Source of the DNA: Sphingomonadales bacterium
Lineage (GTDB): Bacteria > Pseudomonadota > Alphaproteobacteria > Sphingomonadales > Govanellaceae
NCBI GenBank assembly: GCA_019455285.1
Contig: JACFMS010000002.1
Span: 145,665 to 209,664, forward strand
Direction: 5' to 3'
DNA length: 64,000 nt
Under the pieces are notes generated by a model. The model searched no databases. It saw only the letters and a program-made list of their open reading frames with translations, and was not told where the DNA came from. Every line of letters starts with the position of its first letter. The first letter of the stretch is position 1. The position numbers and the translations under genes were made by a program. Positions 33,476-40,737 of this stretch are shown here, in pieces.

Positions 33476-34731
33476 TGAATATTCTCCATCCATTCATCGA
33501 TGAATGCTGAGGCGTCCAGCCACTCGAACCAGGTCGCCCAAAGGCGGCCCTTCAGTTCAATGCCGGCGGTTTCTGTCGCGAATGTTTGATTGAGTTGAAT
33601 GATGTAATCGACGGCGCTTATCTCTCCGGCGTCCCACAAGCGCTGCAGCAGGACGCGCTGGCTTTCCAAGGGGTCCGCCCCCTGGCCGGCCCAGCTTTGC
33701 CAAGCTTCCGATGCGGTCTGGTAACGCCGAAGGGTTGCGGCTAGCCTGGCTTCAACCTTGCGGTGAATCTCTTGATAGCCCTGTTCGGCGGCGATCAGGC
33801 CGGCATGGGCGGCATCAACCTCGGCGCTGAAGGTATTGCGGACGGGAATGGGAATAGACAATCTGACGCCGAATAATGTGGCCGATTCCATGCTACCCAA
33901 CGGGCTTACCTCCCGCTCCTCGCCAAACCGCAAGCCGACCGTGGGATCGGGGATGCGATTTCTTTTGGCGACACGGATGCCGGATTGCGCGGCCACCGTA
34001 TTGGCGGCGGCCAGGCGAATTTCCGGCAGCTCTGCCATGGCTACGGCCGCCAGCGAAGGGAGTGCTTTGGCGGGTATGCCGACCAACGGCGGTGGCACGG
34101 CCTGTAGCGGCCCCGCCAGCGCTTGCAGGCTTTGTTCGGCCCGGGAGAAATCAATTGACGCCGCGCTGGCCGCCGCCTGGGCTTCCGCCAGCGCCAGCCG
34201 CGCCGTCAGCAATTCCGATTGCGGCAGATCACCCGATTCACGCCGCCGTTGGGCAATGGCCAGAAATTCCTGATCCAGCCGCACCCGCTGCTGGGACACC
34301 TGCAGCGCTTCCGCTGCCTTCTGATAGTTGGACAAGGTGGTCAATATCTCTGCCAGCAGTGCTTTGCGGAGGATGTCAAACCGGGCCTCAGCCGTGGTGG
34401 TGTCCGCCGCCGCCAGGCCGGACCGGGCGCTGCGCTTGCCACTCAGATCAAGGGTTTGCGTAACGCCCACCCCTTTGGTTTCGCTGGCGGCGTCCTCGTA
34501 CTCGAACTCGATCTCAGGGTTGTAAAGGGGCTGTGTCTGGCTCCGGGCCATTGCACGGGTGGCGTCCAGTTCCGCCCTGGCCTGGCCCAGCGCGGGATGA
34601 TCTTCAAGAATGCTCAGCACATAGTCGCGAACTGCAACGCCCACGCCAGTTGTGGGCTGCGCCCCGGCGGGTATGATCAGGCAAAGATACGCTAGGCATG
34701 CGCTGACCAGCGAAAATGATCGGTTTTTCAT
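33472..34731 (-). CDS. czcC: TolC-family outer-membrane efflux protein (CzcC type)
   Basis: The outer-membrane channel of the tripartite exporter. The 419-residue precursor has a signal peptide (FSLVSACLAYLCLIIPAGAQ, cleavage near AGA-QP), then two repeated outer-efflux-protein halves: LEDHPALGQARAELDATRAM with LYNPEIEFEYED, and LPEIRLAAANTVAAQSGIRV with RNRIPDPTVGLRFG. The conserved NP(E/x) and DP positions are those of CzcC. It overlaps czcB by 4 bp. It is the second gene of the minus-strand cluster after the small exported His/Cys protein. Confidence 0.87.
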   Translation of the reverse strand: MKNRSFSLVSACLAYLCLIIPAGAQPTTGVGVAVRDYVLSILEDHPALGQARAELDATRAMARSQTQPLYNPEIEFEYEDAASETKGVGVTQTLDLSGKRSARSGLAAADTTTAEARFDILRKALLAEILTTLSNYQKAAEALQVSQQRVRLDQEFLAIAQRRRESGDLPQSELLTARLALAEAQAAASAASIDFSRAEQSLQALAGPLQAVPPPLVGIPAKALPSLAAVAMAELPEIRLAAANTVAAQSGIRVAKRNRIPDPTVGLRFGEEREVSPLGSMESATLFGVRLSIPIPVRNTFSAEVDAAHAGLIAAEQGYQEIHRKVEARLAATLRRYQTASEAWQSWAGQGADPLESQRVLLQRLWDAGEISAVDYIIQLNQTFATETAGIELKGRLWATWFEWLDASAFIDEWMENIQ

Positions 34732-34809
34732 TCATAGAACTCTCAAACGTCATGGCACAAGCGCACCCGCCCACAGGGGCGACATACGCAGACTTTACGG
34801 TTGAAGAGT

Positions 34810-35121
34810 TCAGGCGTTGGGAGGAGGAACAGGCGGCCCTTGGCCGTCCATCATAGGCATGGCGCTTAGCAGCGCCAGCAAAGGGTCCTTGGCAGATACG
34901 GCGGTGGTGCTGGAGGCTACCGCCGGGACGTTCATATGGTGGGTAGCATGGCAGCCGCAATGCAGGACGCAGCCATCCAGGGCAGGCGCGCCCTGGTCCT
35001 TGTCGGCTACCGCATGCGTATCATGGCTTTCATAGGCGGCAGCGTCCAGAATCGCCACATCGGCGATCTGAATCGCAGCAAAAAGGACCAACCCAAGCCA
35101 TAATAATGCTTTTTTCATCAT
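34810..35121 (-). CDS. Small exported His/Cys-rich protein of the metal cluster
   Basis: A 103-residue precursor (108 from the upstream ATG at 35136) with a signal peptide starting MMKKALLWLGLVLFAAIQIA. The mature part has the metal-ligand-rich run DGCVLHCGCHATHHMN (three Cys, three His, one Met in 16 residues) and a Met/Pro-rich end, PMMDGQGPPVPPP. I do not recognise a named family with certainty; small exported proteins at this position in czc-type operons (for example CzcI-like) exist. It is first in the operon directed by the MerR-type promoter. Periplasmic metal binding is inferred from composition. Confidence 0.65.
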   Translation of the reverse strand: MMKKALLWLGLVLFAAIQIADVAILDAAAYESHDTHAVADKDQGAPALDGCVLHCGCHATHHMNVPAVASSTTAVSAKDPLLALLSAMPMMDGQGPPVPPPNA

Positions 35122-35212
35122 ACCCGACAATGACATAGCGTCGTTGACGATTCATTAAGCCCGGACCGAGCAAGCGCCTTTTGGCGCACGCCCTTGTGAA
35201 GAGCCGGTATCA

Positions 35213-35243
35213 TACCTAACATCTATAGTTGCTGTAGATGCAA
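35213..35243 (-). promoter_or_regulatory. MerR-type promoter and operator of the metal operon
   Basis: On the minus strand, TTGCAT (35243-35238) and TAGGTA (35218-35213) are separated by 19 bp, the over-long spacer typical of MerR-activated promoters. A near-perfect dyad occupies the spacer: CATCTATAG (35220-35228) and CTGTAGATG (35232-35240), 8 of 9 matching, around a 3-bp centre. The promoter faces the small His/Cys protein and czcCBA, and the merR-type gene starts 26 bp away in the other direction. Confidence 0.78.
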
Positions 35244-35268
35244 GCCTGAATTTCACGGAAGCAAAAAA

Positions 35269-35706
35269 ATGTTCACCATCGGCCGCTTGGCCCGGCGTAC
35301 CGGCGCCAAAGTTCAAACTATTCGTTATTATGAAGAAATTGGCCTGTTGTCCAAGCCGCCCCGTTCGGAAGGCAATCAGCGCCTCTATGGCGAGCAAGAG
35401 GTGGATCGCCTGGCCTTTATCCGCCATGCCCGGGAGCTCGGATTTTCCCTGGCGGCGGTGCGCGACCTTCTCAGTCTGTCCGACAGTCCCGGCCAGTCAT
35501 GCGAGGCGGCGGACGTCATCGCCCGCTGCCAGTTGGAAGCGGTGGAGGCGCGCATTGCACGGCTACAGTCGCTTAAAAGGGAGCTGGAACGTATGATTGA
35601 ACAGTGCCAGGGCGGCAAAATCGCCGACTGCCGTGTCATTGAGGTCTTAAGCGACCACAATCAGTGCTTGACGGAAAACCATACCGATGCGGCAGTCCAT
35701 TCATGA
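35269..35706 (+). CDS. MerR-family metal-responsive regulator (CadR/PbrR/ZntR-like)
   Basis: MerR proteins bend long-spacer promoters when they bind metal. The 145-residue protein has the N-terminal winged helix [20 protein letters not shown] followed by EEIGLL, a dimerisation helix, and Cys residues in the family positions: [11 protein letters not shown] (about residues 77-87) and a C-terminal [21 protein letters not shown]. That pattern is typical of Cd/Pb/Zn-type members rather than mercury MerR. The operator dyad lies directly upstream. The stop overlaps the next gene by ATGA. Confidence 0.9.
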   Translation: MFTIGRLARRTGAKVQTIRYYEEIGLLSKPPRSEGNQRLYGEQEVDRLAFIRHARELGFSLAAVRDLLSLSDSPGQSCEAADVIARCQLEAVEARIARLQSLKRELERMIEQCQGGKIADCRVIEVLSDHNQCLTENHTDAAVHS

Positions 35707-36047
35707 ATGCACCCACACTGTTCCCAACTCTAGGATTTTATGCCGGTGCGGCGGTGGCCGAGATCGCCGGCTGTTTCGCTTTTTGGGCTTGGCTTCGGTT
35801 GGATAAGTCCGTGTGGTGGTTGGCGCCGGGCATGGCTGCTTTGGCGTTATTTGCCTACTTACTTACTCACACTGACTCGGCATTCGCCGGACGCGCCTAT
35901 GCTGCCTATGGGGGCGTTTATATTACGGCATCTATTTTGTGGTTGTGGGGCATTGAAGGCAAAAGTCCGGATCGTTGGGATTTGATCGGTGCGGTCTTAT
36001 GTCTCATTGGTGCAAGCATTATAATATTCGCCCCCCGCGCCAATTGA
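35703..36047 (+). CDS. YnfA/UPF0060-family small membrane protein
   Basis: A 114-residue protein with four predicted helices: [57 protein letters not shown] and [18 protein letters not shown]. The pattern EIAGCFAFW ... [10 protein letters not shown] ... D-IGA--CLIGA is the UPF0060 (YnfA) family, an SMR-like group of small inner-membrane proteins, some reported to affect drug efflux. Its ATG overlaps the merR-type stop, so it is co-transcribed with the regulator. Its role in metal resistance is unproven. Confidence 0.88.
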   Translation: MNAPTLFPTLGFYAGAAVAEIAGCFAFWAWLRLDKSVWWLAPGMAALALFAYLLTHTDSAFAGRAYAAYGGVYITASILWLWGIEGKSPDRWDLIGAVLCLIGASIIIFAPRAN

Positions 36048-36054
36048 GCCGCAT

Positions 36055-36300
36055 CCTTTAGGAACGGCACCCCATCTCGCCGCGTCTTCCTGGCGTACGG
36101 GAAACTGGGCACGGTCTGTCTGGCTGCCGGCGCGTCTGCTTTGGCATTTGCGGACACGTCCCTATTGCATGTTTACAAGTCACCCTGGTGCGCGTGTTGC
36201 GATGCTTGTGTCGTCTGTGTCGTGCAGGCTTTAAGGTGCAGGTCGCCGAGACCGAAGACATGGACGCCATCAAGTCACAACACGGCGTGGCGACGTTCTC
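36055..36300 (+). pseudogene. DUF411 metal-binding protein gene, frameshifted and truncated
   Basis: One frame reads RRVFLAYGKLGTVCLAAGAS (signal-peptide-like), ADTSLLHVYKSPWCACCDAC, matching the DUF411 opening HVYKSPWCGCC. After about 36215 the family sequence continues in another frame: AGFKVQVAETEDMDAIKSQH, GVATF. A one-base change near 36215-36225 breaks the reading, no start codon is visible upstream, and the conserved second half (SCHT... EGHVPA...) is missing. DUF411 proteins occur in copper and other metal operons. The loss coincides with the junction to the DUF5681 module. Confidence 0.75.
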
Positions 36301-36368
36301 GATGGTTCTGTCGGCGAACTGGCCGAGGGGTAGCGGGCCTTCATTGAGCGTGGGGGCAGCCACGCAAA

Positions 36369-37310
36369 CTACTTAGCGCACTTCTTTGCTTTGTTTTCAA
36401 TCAGTGCTAACGCCTTGTCGGCGGTGTCGCCCATGGCCTGAAGTATTGTGAATAGGTTTTTTCGACGCTGTTCGTAAGATTCGATGGGGGAGAGATAGAT
36501 TTCAGGAAGCCCGTCAATTTCCTCGAGAATTTCATCTAATCGACGAATCCGTTCTTTCTTGGTCATATTATGCCAGGCTCTGATGCGCTCAATTAGGGTT
36601 GCATCATCATGGCGAAGACTGGGTGGTAAGGATTGGTCTAGAAAGATATACATGGTCAAGGAAAGGCATTGTTGCCGCCCATTTACAGGAATGATGATGG
36701 CACGGCCAGTAAGTTCCCGGTGAATGGAATGGCCGAGCCAGTACTCCCGATGTAAAAGGACTCTCTGATATATCTGTTTATGTTCTGGAACATGAGGACC
36801 GACTACTCGGACTTTCCAGCCCACTGGATCCAAAAGTATGTCTTTGGGGTGAGGGTAGAGTTCTGGTTCGGGCAGGCCTTGTTGTTTTGCTTTGGCAATT
36901 TGTGCTTCGCCTAACTGCTTCAGGCGTTCATAGTGCTCATATATCCTCTCCCTTTCCTTGGTTGCCGCGGCTTCTCCGGCCTTCATGATTTCATAGACTT
37001 GTTTTTGCGCCAAGCGGCTGCCTTTGAGGGCACCTGCAATCATACTGCGCATCACGGCCTGTGAGGCTGGCAGCTCCACCGGCTGGCCATTTTCCTGCAG
37101 CTTTAGGAGCCGGTAGATTTCGTGTTCGAACTGGCTGTTGGAAGGGACATCTGCCAGCTTCAAGGGCTTTGGAGTAGACAGCTGTTTTTTGGGCCGCCCC
37201 TTGGGATTGCCGGATTGGCCTTTTTGGAAACGGTGGCCGGCAGGCGGTTTACCATATCCAGTTTGGTAAGCGGTGGCACTATTTGCTTTGTCGTGGGAAG
37301 GTTTGGTCAT
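36369..37310 (-). CDS. DUF5681-domain protein
   Basis: A 313-residue protein with the DUF5681 N-terminal motif YGKPPAGHRFQKGQSGNPKG followed by RPKK (about residues 19-43). The rest is helical and charged, with no membrane segment. Members are found in prophage-like and integrative regions of alphaproteobacteria, often near ParB-methyltransferase genes and sometimes terminase genes; the function is unknown. The next gene upstream on this strand is such a methyltransferase, 145 bp away. Base composition is lower in GC than the core genes, like the recombinase module at 22-25 kb. Confidence 0.82.
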   Translation of the reverse strand: MTKPSHDKANSATAYQTGYGKPPAGHRFQKGQSGNPKGRPKKQLSTPKPLKLADVPSNSQFEHEIYRLLKLQENGQPVELPASQAVMRSMIAGALKGSRLAQKQVYEIMKAGEAAATKERERIYEHYERLKQLGEAQIAKAKQQGLPEPELYPHPKDILLDPVGWKVRVVGPHVPEHKQIYQRVLLHREYWLGHSIHRELTGRAIIIPVNGRQQCLSLTMYIFLDQSLPPSLRHDDATLIERIRAWHNMTKKERIRRLDEILEEIDGLPEIYLSPIESYEQRRKNLFTILQAMGDTADKALALIENKAKKCAK

Positions 37311-37454
37311 GGTGAAGCTCCAAAATTAAGGGTTGGGAAAAAGGCAAGTCAGGACTATTGAGACCGGCCCTATTCGGGCCGCTCTGTTCAGGAACACATT
37401 TGGACTGAGAACCTTTGGTCCGGCGGACCTATTCAGGTCGAGAGAGGCTTGGCC

Positions 37455-38894
37455 TTATCGTCGCCTGCCTTTGCTGCCAGAGATGCGGAACGCTGGCTGT
37501 GGCGTGGCCGTTTCAGGGCCACGGTCCGCCTTTGCCATGGCCTTCAGGCATTGATCGGTAACGACGGTGGACTTTCTTGCAATACCAGCAGGGCGATTCC
37601 GTTCTTCGGACACATCCTCGAAAGCCTCACCAGTGGCCGCCAGGGTAGCCGCCTTGCCGGTGTAAGCCTCGTAGCGGCGGATGATGGTGTCTGCGTAGCG
37701 GGGATCGTATTCCATCAGGCGGGCAATGCGTCCGGTCTTCTCGGCCGCAATCAGCGTGGTGCCGGAGCCGGCAAAGACATCGAGGACGATGTCGCCGCGT
37801 TTGGAGCAGTCCTTGATGGCATCGGCTACCAGGGCCACCGGCTTCACCGTGGGATGCATGGCCAATTCCTCAGTCCTGTTGCTGGAGATACTGCTGATGC
37901 CGGGGTAGTCCCAGACATTGGTGCGGTAGCGCCCGGTGTCCCCTAAGCCGAAGCTGTTGGTGTGTGGAGCGGTGCCCACCTTGAAGATGAAGATCAGCTC
38001 ATGCTTGGAGCGGTAGAAGGTGCCCATGCCGCCATTGGTCTTGTTCCAGACACAGAGGTTCTTCAGGTCCGAGAACACGGCCTTCCCGGCAACGAGGAGT
38101 TCCCCCATGTGCCGCCAGTCCATGCAGACAAAGGCAATGGCGCCATCGCGGCAGAAGGAGGCAGAGGCGCCTAGGGTTTCTTTGAGGAAAGCAATGAACC
38201 CTTCCTCCGACATCTCGCCCACGCCCATGGCGAAGTCCTGGTGTTTGACCTTACCTAATCCAGAGACATGGCCGGCGATGGGAACGTTGTAGGGCGGGTC
38301 GGTGAAGATGAGGTCTACGGTCTCGCCCGACAGCAACGTCTGATAATCCTCAACATTCCGAGCGTCGCCGCAGATCAGCCGGTGCCGGCCCAACTGCCAC
38401 ACATCGCCGCGGCGGGTGACGGCAACTTCAGACAGAGCCGGAATGACATACTCCGGGCCCTCCGGCCCGTCTACCCGGCTGTCCGCAGCCCCCTCCAGCA
38501 CCAGGTCAATCTCGGCCAGGGAAAAGCCGGTCACAGACAAATCAAAATCCAGATCCATCAGCCCTTGTAGCTCGATGGCCAACATCTCCTGATCCCAGCC
38601 GGCATTGAGCGCCAGCTTGTTATCCGCCAGCACATAGGCCCGGCGTTCGGCTGCACTCAAATGGGACAAGGCCAATGTGGGCACATTCCTCATACCCAGC
38701 AGCTTGGCGGCAGCCACCCGGCCATGGCCGGCGATGATCTCGCCATCGTCACTCACCAAGACCGGGTTGGTAAATCCGAACCGCTCAATGCTGTCGGCGA
38801 TCTGCCGTACCTGTTTCTTGGAATGCCGCCGGGCATTCCTGGGGTAAGGGCGTAAGTCCGAGATGGGGCGGTCGATAACAGGGGTAGAGGGCAT
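37455..38894 (-). CDS. ParB-domain site-specific DNA methyltransferase
   Basis: A 479-residue fusion. Residues about 1-110 form a ParB/Srx-like nuclease-fold domain (RPISDLRPYPRNARRHS, GEIIAGHGRVAAAKLLGM, LADNKLALNAGWD). The rest is a DNA N6-adenine or N4-cytosine methyltransferase with the catalytic motif FTDPPYNVP before the SAM-binding VFAGSGTTLIA, the order of the beta class. A start at 38957 is also possible; the ATG at 38894 has GAGAGATG just upstream and begins at the family N-terminus. No restriction gene is adjacent, so it acts as an orphan methylase, as is usual for mobile-element copies. Confidence 0.9.
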   Translation of the reverse strand: MPSTPVIDRPISDLRPYPRNARRHSKKQVRQIADSIERFGFTNPVLVSDDGEIIAGHGRVAAAKLLGMRNVPTLALSHLSAAERRAYVLADNKLALNAGWDQEMLAIELQGLMDLDFDLSVTGFSLAEIDLVLEGAADSRVDGPEGPEYVIPALSEVAVTRRGDVWQLGRHRLICGDARNVEDYQTLLSGETVDLIFTDPPYNVPIAGHVSGLGKVKHQDFAMGVGEMSEEGFIAFLKETLGASASFCRDGAIAFVCMDWRHMGELLVAGKAVFSDLKNLCVWNKTNGGMGTFYRSKHELIFIFKVGTAPHTNSFGLGDTGRYRTNVWDYPGISSISSNRTEELAMHPTVKPVALVADAIKDCSKRGDIVLDVFAGSGTTLIAAEKTGRIARLMEYDPRYADTIIRRYEAYTGKAATLAATGEAFEDVSEERNRPAGIARKSTVVTDQCLKAMAKADRGPETATPQPAFRISGSKGRRR

Positions 38895-39269
38895 GGGACA
38901 TCTCTCGTTTCGATTGAGGAATGCGCCATGCTGATCACGAAGGAAAACTGATGACAACCCCCACTTCTGCCCGAAAATGCCATTGTTTCAATAAGTTGAA
39001 AGGTTTTGAGAGGTCAGCGTTTAAAAGACCATTTAAAGACCCCTTCAAGGGGTATTAAATGACCTATTTAGAAAAAATACCCCTAATAGTAGATCAAAAA
39101 ATTATTTATTCACCTTGCCTAAACTACCTGCTCGGGCTGACAAAAGTGGATGGTTCTGCACCTCAAATCGCGGCCGACTCGGAAGATGGGGCAGGAGCAG
39201 GCGGTACGGCTATGGCCAATGCCGCTCAAGCCGTTTGCGAGTTTTATTTAAGTTGATTTACTCGTAATA
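38895..39269. other. Non-coding interval upstream of the methyltransferase
   Basis: About 375 bp without a convincing gene. It includes the methyltransferase promoter region, a small hairpin (CCCCTT/AAGGGG near 39040-39053) and AT-rich DNA. A 65-codon reading from 39059 has no recognisable family and no good ribosome site, so I do not call it. The structured element described next begins at 39271. Confidence 0.4.
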
Positions 39270-39270
39270 A

Positions 39271-39375
39271 GAGCTAATGTGCCGTCACCATGCTACTGGC
39301 CGGGTTATATGGCGCGGCATGGCGCGCTCCAAGGCCCGGTTGGGGAAGGCCCTCTCAATCGAGAGGGCTTTTTTC
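39271..39375 (+). ncRNA. Candidate structured RNA, copy 1 (pseudoknot plus terminator)
   Basis: Shares a conserved framework with the copy at 40075-40169: GAGCTAAYGT, TCACCATGCTACT, GGCATGGC, CCAAGGYCCGG-like, then a terminator. Helix 1 is CCATGC (39288-39293) with GCATGG (39317-39322). Helix 2 is GGCCGGG (39298-39304, inside the helix-1 loop) with CCCGGTT (39335-39341), making an H-type pseudoknot. An 8-bp hairpin GCCCTCTC/GAGAGGGC with loop AATC then runs into TTTTTT. Helix 2 differs from copy 2 by compensating changes. No known RNA family is recognised. Confidence 0.6.
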
Positions 39376-39473
39376 TTCATGCGGGGCTCGCCCGTACGTG
39401 GCTTTGCTTGTAAAGCAACTCCTGATTTTTATGTTCCCTGAGGGGGGCGCAAAACAGGCCGTTGGCATTCTGT

Positions 39474-39487
39474 ACCAATTTTTGGTA
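39474..39487. promoter_or_regulatory. Candidate ParD operator
   Basis: TACCAA and TTGGTA form a 6-bp perfect inverted repeat with a 2-bp centre, 30 bp before the parD start and next to a TATATT -10-like sequence. ParD-type antitoxins repress their own promoters by binding such palindromes. Assignment is by position and symmetry. Confidence 0.5.
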
Positions 39488-39517
39488 TATTGCCGTAAGT
39501 CCACTTGTGAGGCGCCC

Positions 39518-39763
39518 ATGGCCAGGAATACATCGGTTTCTCTAGGCGATCATTTTGCCAGCTTCATTGACGCCCAGGTCGATAAGGGCCGCTATGGCTC
39601 GGCCAGCGACGTGGTACGGGCGGGCTTGCGGCTGTTGGAAGAGCATGAAGCCAGCGTGGAAGCCTTGCGGTTGGCCCTGATCGAGGGCGAACAATCAGGT
39701 AAGCCCCAGTCCTTTAAAACTGATGCTTTTTTGAAAGAGATGCGGGCCAAGCATGCCCGCTAG
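39518..39763 (+). CDS. parD: ParD-like antitoxin (CopG-fold)
   Basis: An 81-residue type II antitoxin: MARNTSVSLGDHFASFIDAQ is the ribbon-helix-helix opening, and GRYGSASDVVRAGLRLLEEH is the characteristic ParD helix, followed by a flexible toxin-binding tail. The ATG at 39518 begins at the conserved N-terminus; a long upstream extension is not supported. It overlaps the toxin gene by 11 bp, the normal order for parDE. It probably autoregulates through the inverted repeat at 39474. Confidence 0.9.
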   Translation: MARNTSVSLGDHFASFIDAQVDKGRYGSASDVVRAGLRLLEEHEASVEALRLALIEGEQSGKPQSFKTDAFLKEMRAKHAR

Positions 39764-40052
39764 CAAACGCCGCTATCGGCTTTACCCCCGCGCCGGCGCT
39801 GACCTGGGGGAGATTTGGCTTTATACCCTGAAAGCTTGGTCCCTGGATCAAGCCGACAGTTACGTCCATGACATCATCCGGGTATTCGAAGGCTTAGCCA
39901 ACGGCACGAAAACAGGCAGGCCTGTGGATATTCGGGATGGGTATCTGAAGTATCCGGTCGGATCGCACATGGTCTATTACCGTCACTCCAAATCCCATAT
40001 CGATATCGTGCGCATTCTGCATCAGCGCATGGATGTGCACTCGAAATTGTAA
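39753..40052 (+). CDS. parE: ParE-like toxin
   Basis: A 99-residue RelE/ParE-superfamily toxin; ParE members poison DNA gyrase. The pattern YRLYPRAGADLGEIWLYTLK, SYVHDIIRVFEGLANGTKTG, DGYLKYPVGSHMVYYRHSKS and VRILHQRMD is typical of ParE. It overlaps parD and is followed 22 bp later by the second structured element with its terminator. As part of a mobile region, it may serve to stabilise the island. Confidence 0.9.
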   Translation: MPASKRRYRLYPRAGADLGEIWLYTLKAWSLDQADSYVHDIIRVFEGLANGTKTGRPVDIRDGYLKYPVGSHMVYYRHSKSHIDIVRILHQRMDVHSKL

Positions 40053-40074
40053 GGCTTGACTGCCTCGCTAGGAG

Positions 40075-40169
40075 AGCTAACGTATCTTCACCATGCTACT
40101 ACCGGACTGCCGCAGTTGGCATGGCAGCGTCCCAGGTCCGGCAAGGGAGCCCCCTCGTGGGGCTTTTTC
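40075..40169 (+). ncRNA. Candidate structured RNA, copy 2 (pseudoknot plus terminator)
   Basis: Second copy of the element at 39271. Helix 1 is CCATGC (40092-40097) with GCATGG (40120-40125). Helix 2 is CCGGAC (40103-40108, in the helix-1 loop) with GTCCGG (40137-40142), again an H-type pseudoknot, with different bases from copy 1 but preserved pairing. A small ACTG/CAGT hairpin lies in the loop. The terminator GCCCC/GGGGC followed by TTTTT ends the unit. It begins 22 bp after parE, so it may be the 3' end of the parDE transcript or a separate small RNA. Confidence 0.6.
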
Positions 40170-40234
40170 TTTGCGCGGGGCCGGGTCATAAAGTTTGGAG
40201 CTTTTGGGCTGGATCGTTCAGACTGGCTTGAACT

Positions 40235-40439
40235 TATCCCGGAACCCCGTGCGGTTATCCCACTTCCGTCCCACAACGCAGTGCTGTTATCCCGACATCA
40301 GGGGTCTTTATCCCACTTCCATCCCGGATCAGCTCGGTTTCATCCCGCTATAGGCCATTTTATCCCACTATCCCTGCCAAATATCCCACTCTTATCCCTG
40401 ATAAAGGCGGTGCCATCCCACTATGAGTTCAGCCATCCT
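40235..40439. repeat. Helically phased TATCCC repeat array
   Basis: At least twelve copies of (T/C)(A/G)TCCC, many extended to TTATCCCACTT, all in the same orientation. Starts are at 40235, 40256, 40267, 40288, 40309, 40320, 40341, 40361, 40382, 40393, 40414 and 40434 (an extra TATCCC lies at 40369). Successive spacings are 21, 11, 21, 21, 11, 21, 20, 21, 11, 21 and 20, all multiples of about 10.5 bp. The repeats therefore face the same side of the helix, as in iteron or multi-operator arrays. A further TTTATCCCACA lies near 40767. No gene is convincing across it. Confidence 0.75.
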
Positions 40440-40605
40440 ACTTCTAAATTGGGATCGGTCAAAACGTCGAGTCTGAATGAGTGCAGAAGAAATATCTAGA
40501 ATATACAATAGGTTAGCTGGAGATGGTTTGTCAAAATTGATCTTACGATGGCAAAGCCCTCTGGCCTTGATGCTAGGTTGCCAATTCTCTGCATGATAGG
40601 ACCAA

Positions 40606-40737
40606 ATTCCCTGTTATGGAGCCATACATTCCCTGTTATTTAACTAGGGAATTGTCTGCATAACACACTGATGAATCTAGAAAATCGCCAGAAAAATCTG
40701 GTGTTGAAGAAGCCGAAAACAGCAAAATTCCCTGTTT
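40606..40737. repeat. ATTCCCTGTT repeats
   Basis: ATTCCCTGTTAT occurs at 40606-40617 and 40628-40639 (22 bp apart) and ATTCCCTGTTT at 40727-40737. CTAGGGAAT at 40644-40652 is in opposite orientation, so the second copy forms an inverted repeat across TTTAA. Similar ATTCCCTG runs are familiar beside mobile elements of alphaproteobacteria, but their role is not established. Confidence 0.5.

Noticed and set aside
39059..39256. A 65-residue reading before the first structured element.
   Set aside because: No recognisable family, poor start context and composition unlike coding DNA.
39271..40169. Integron attC recombination sites for the two structured elements.
   Set aside because: The RYYYAAC and GTRRRRY core sites of attC are not present, there is no integron integrase, and both units end in intrinsic terminators.
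40235..40439. CRISPR array.
   Set aside because: The repeated unit is only 6-11 bp, spacing is 11 or 21 bp, and no cas genes are present.
40056..40499. A 147-residue plus-strand reading across the second structured element and the TATCCC array.
   Set aside because: Its sequence is explained by the terminator hairpin and the repeats; no domain and no ribosome site.
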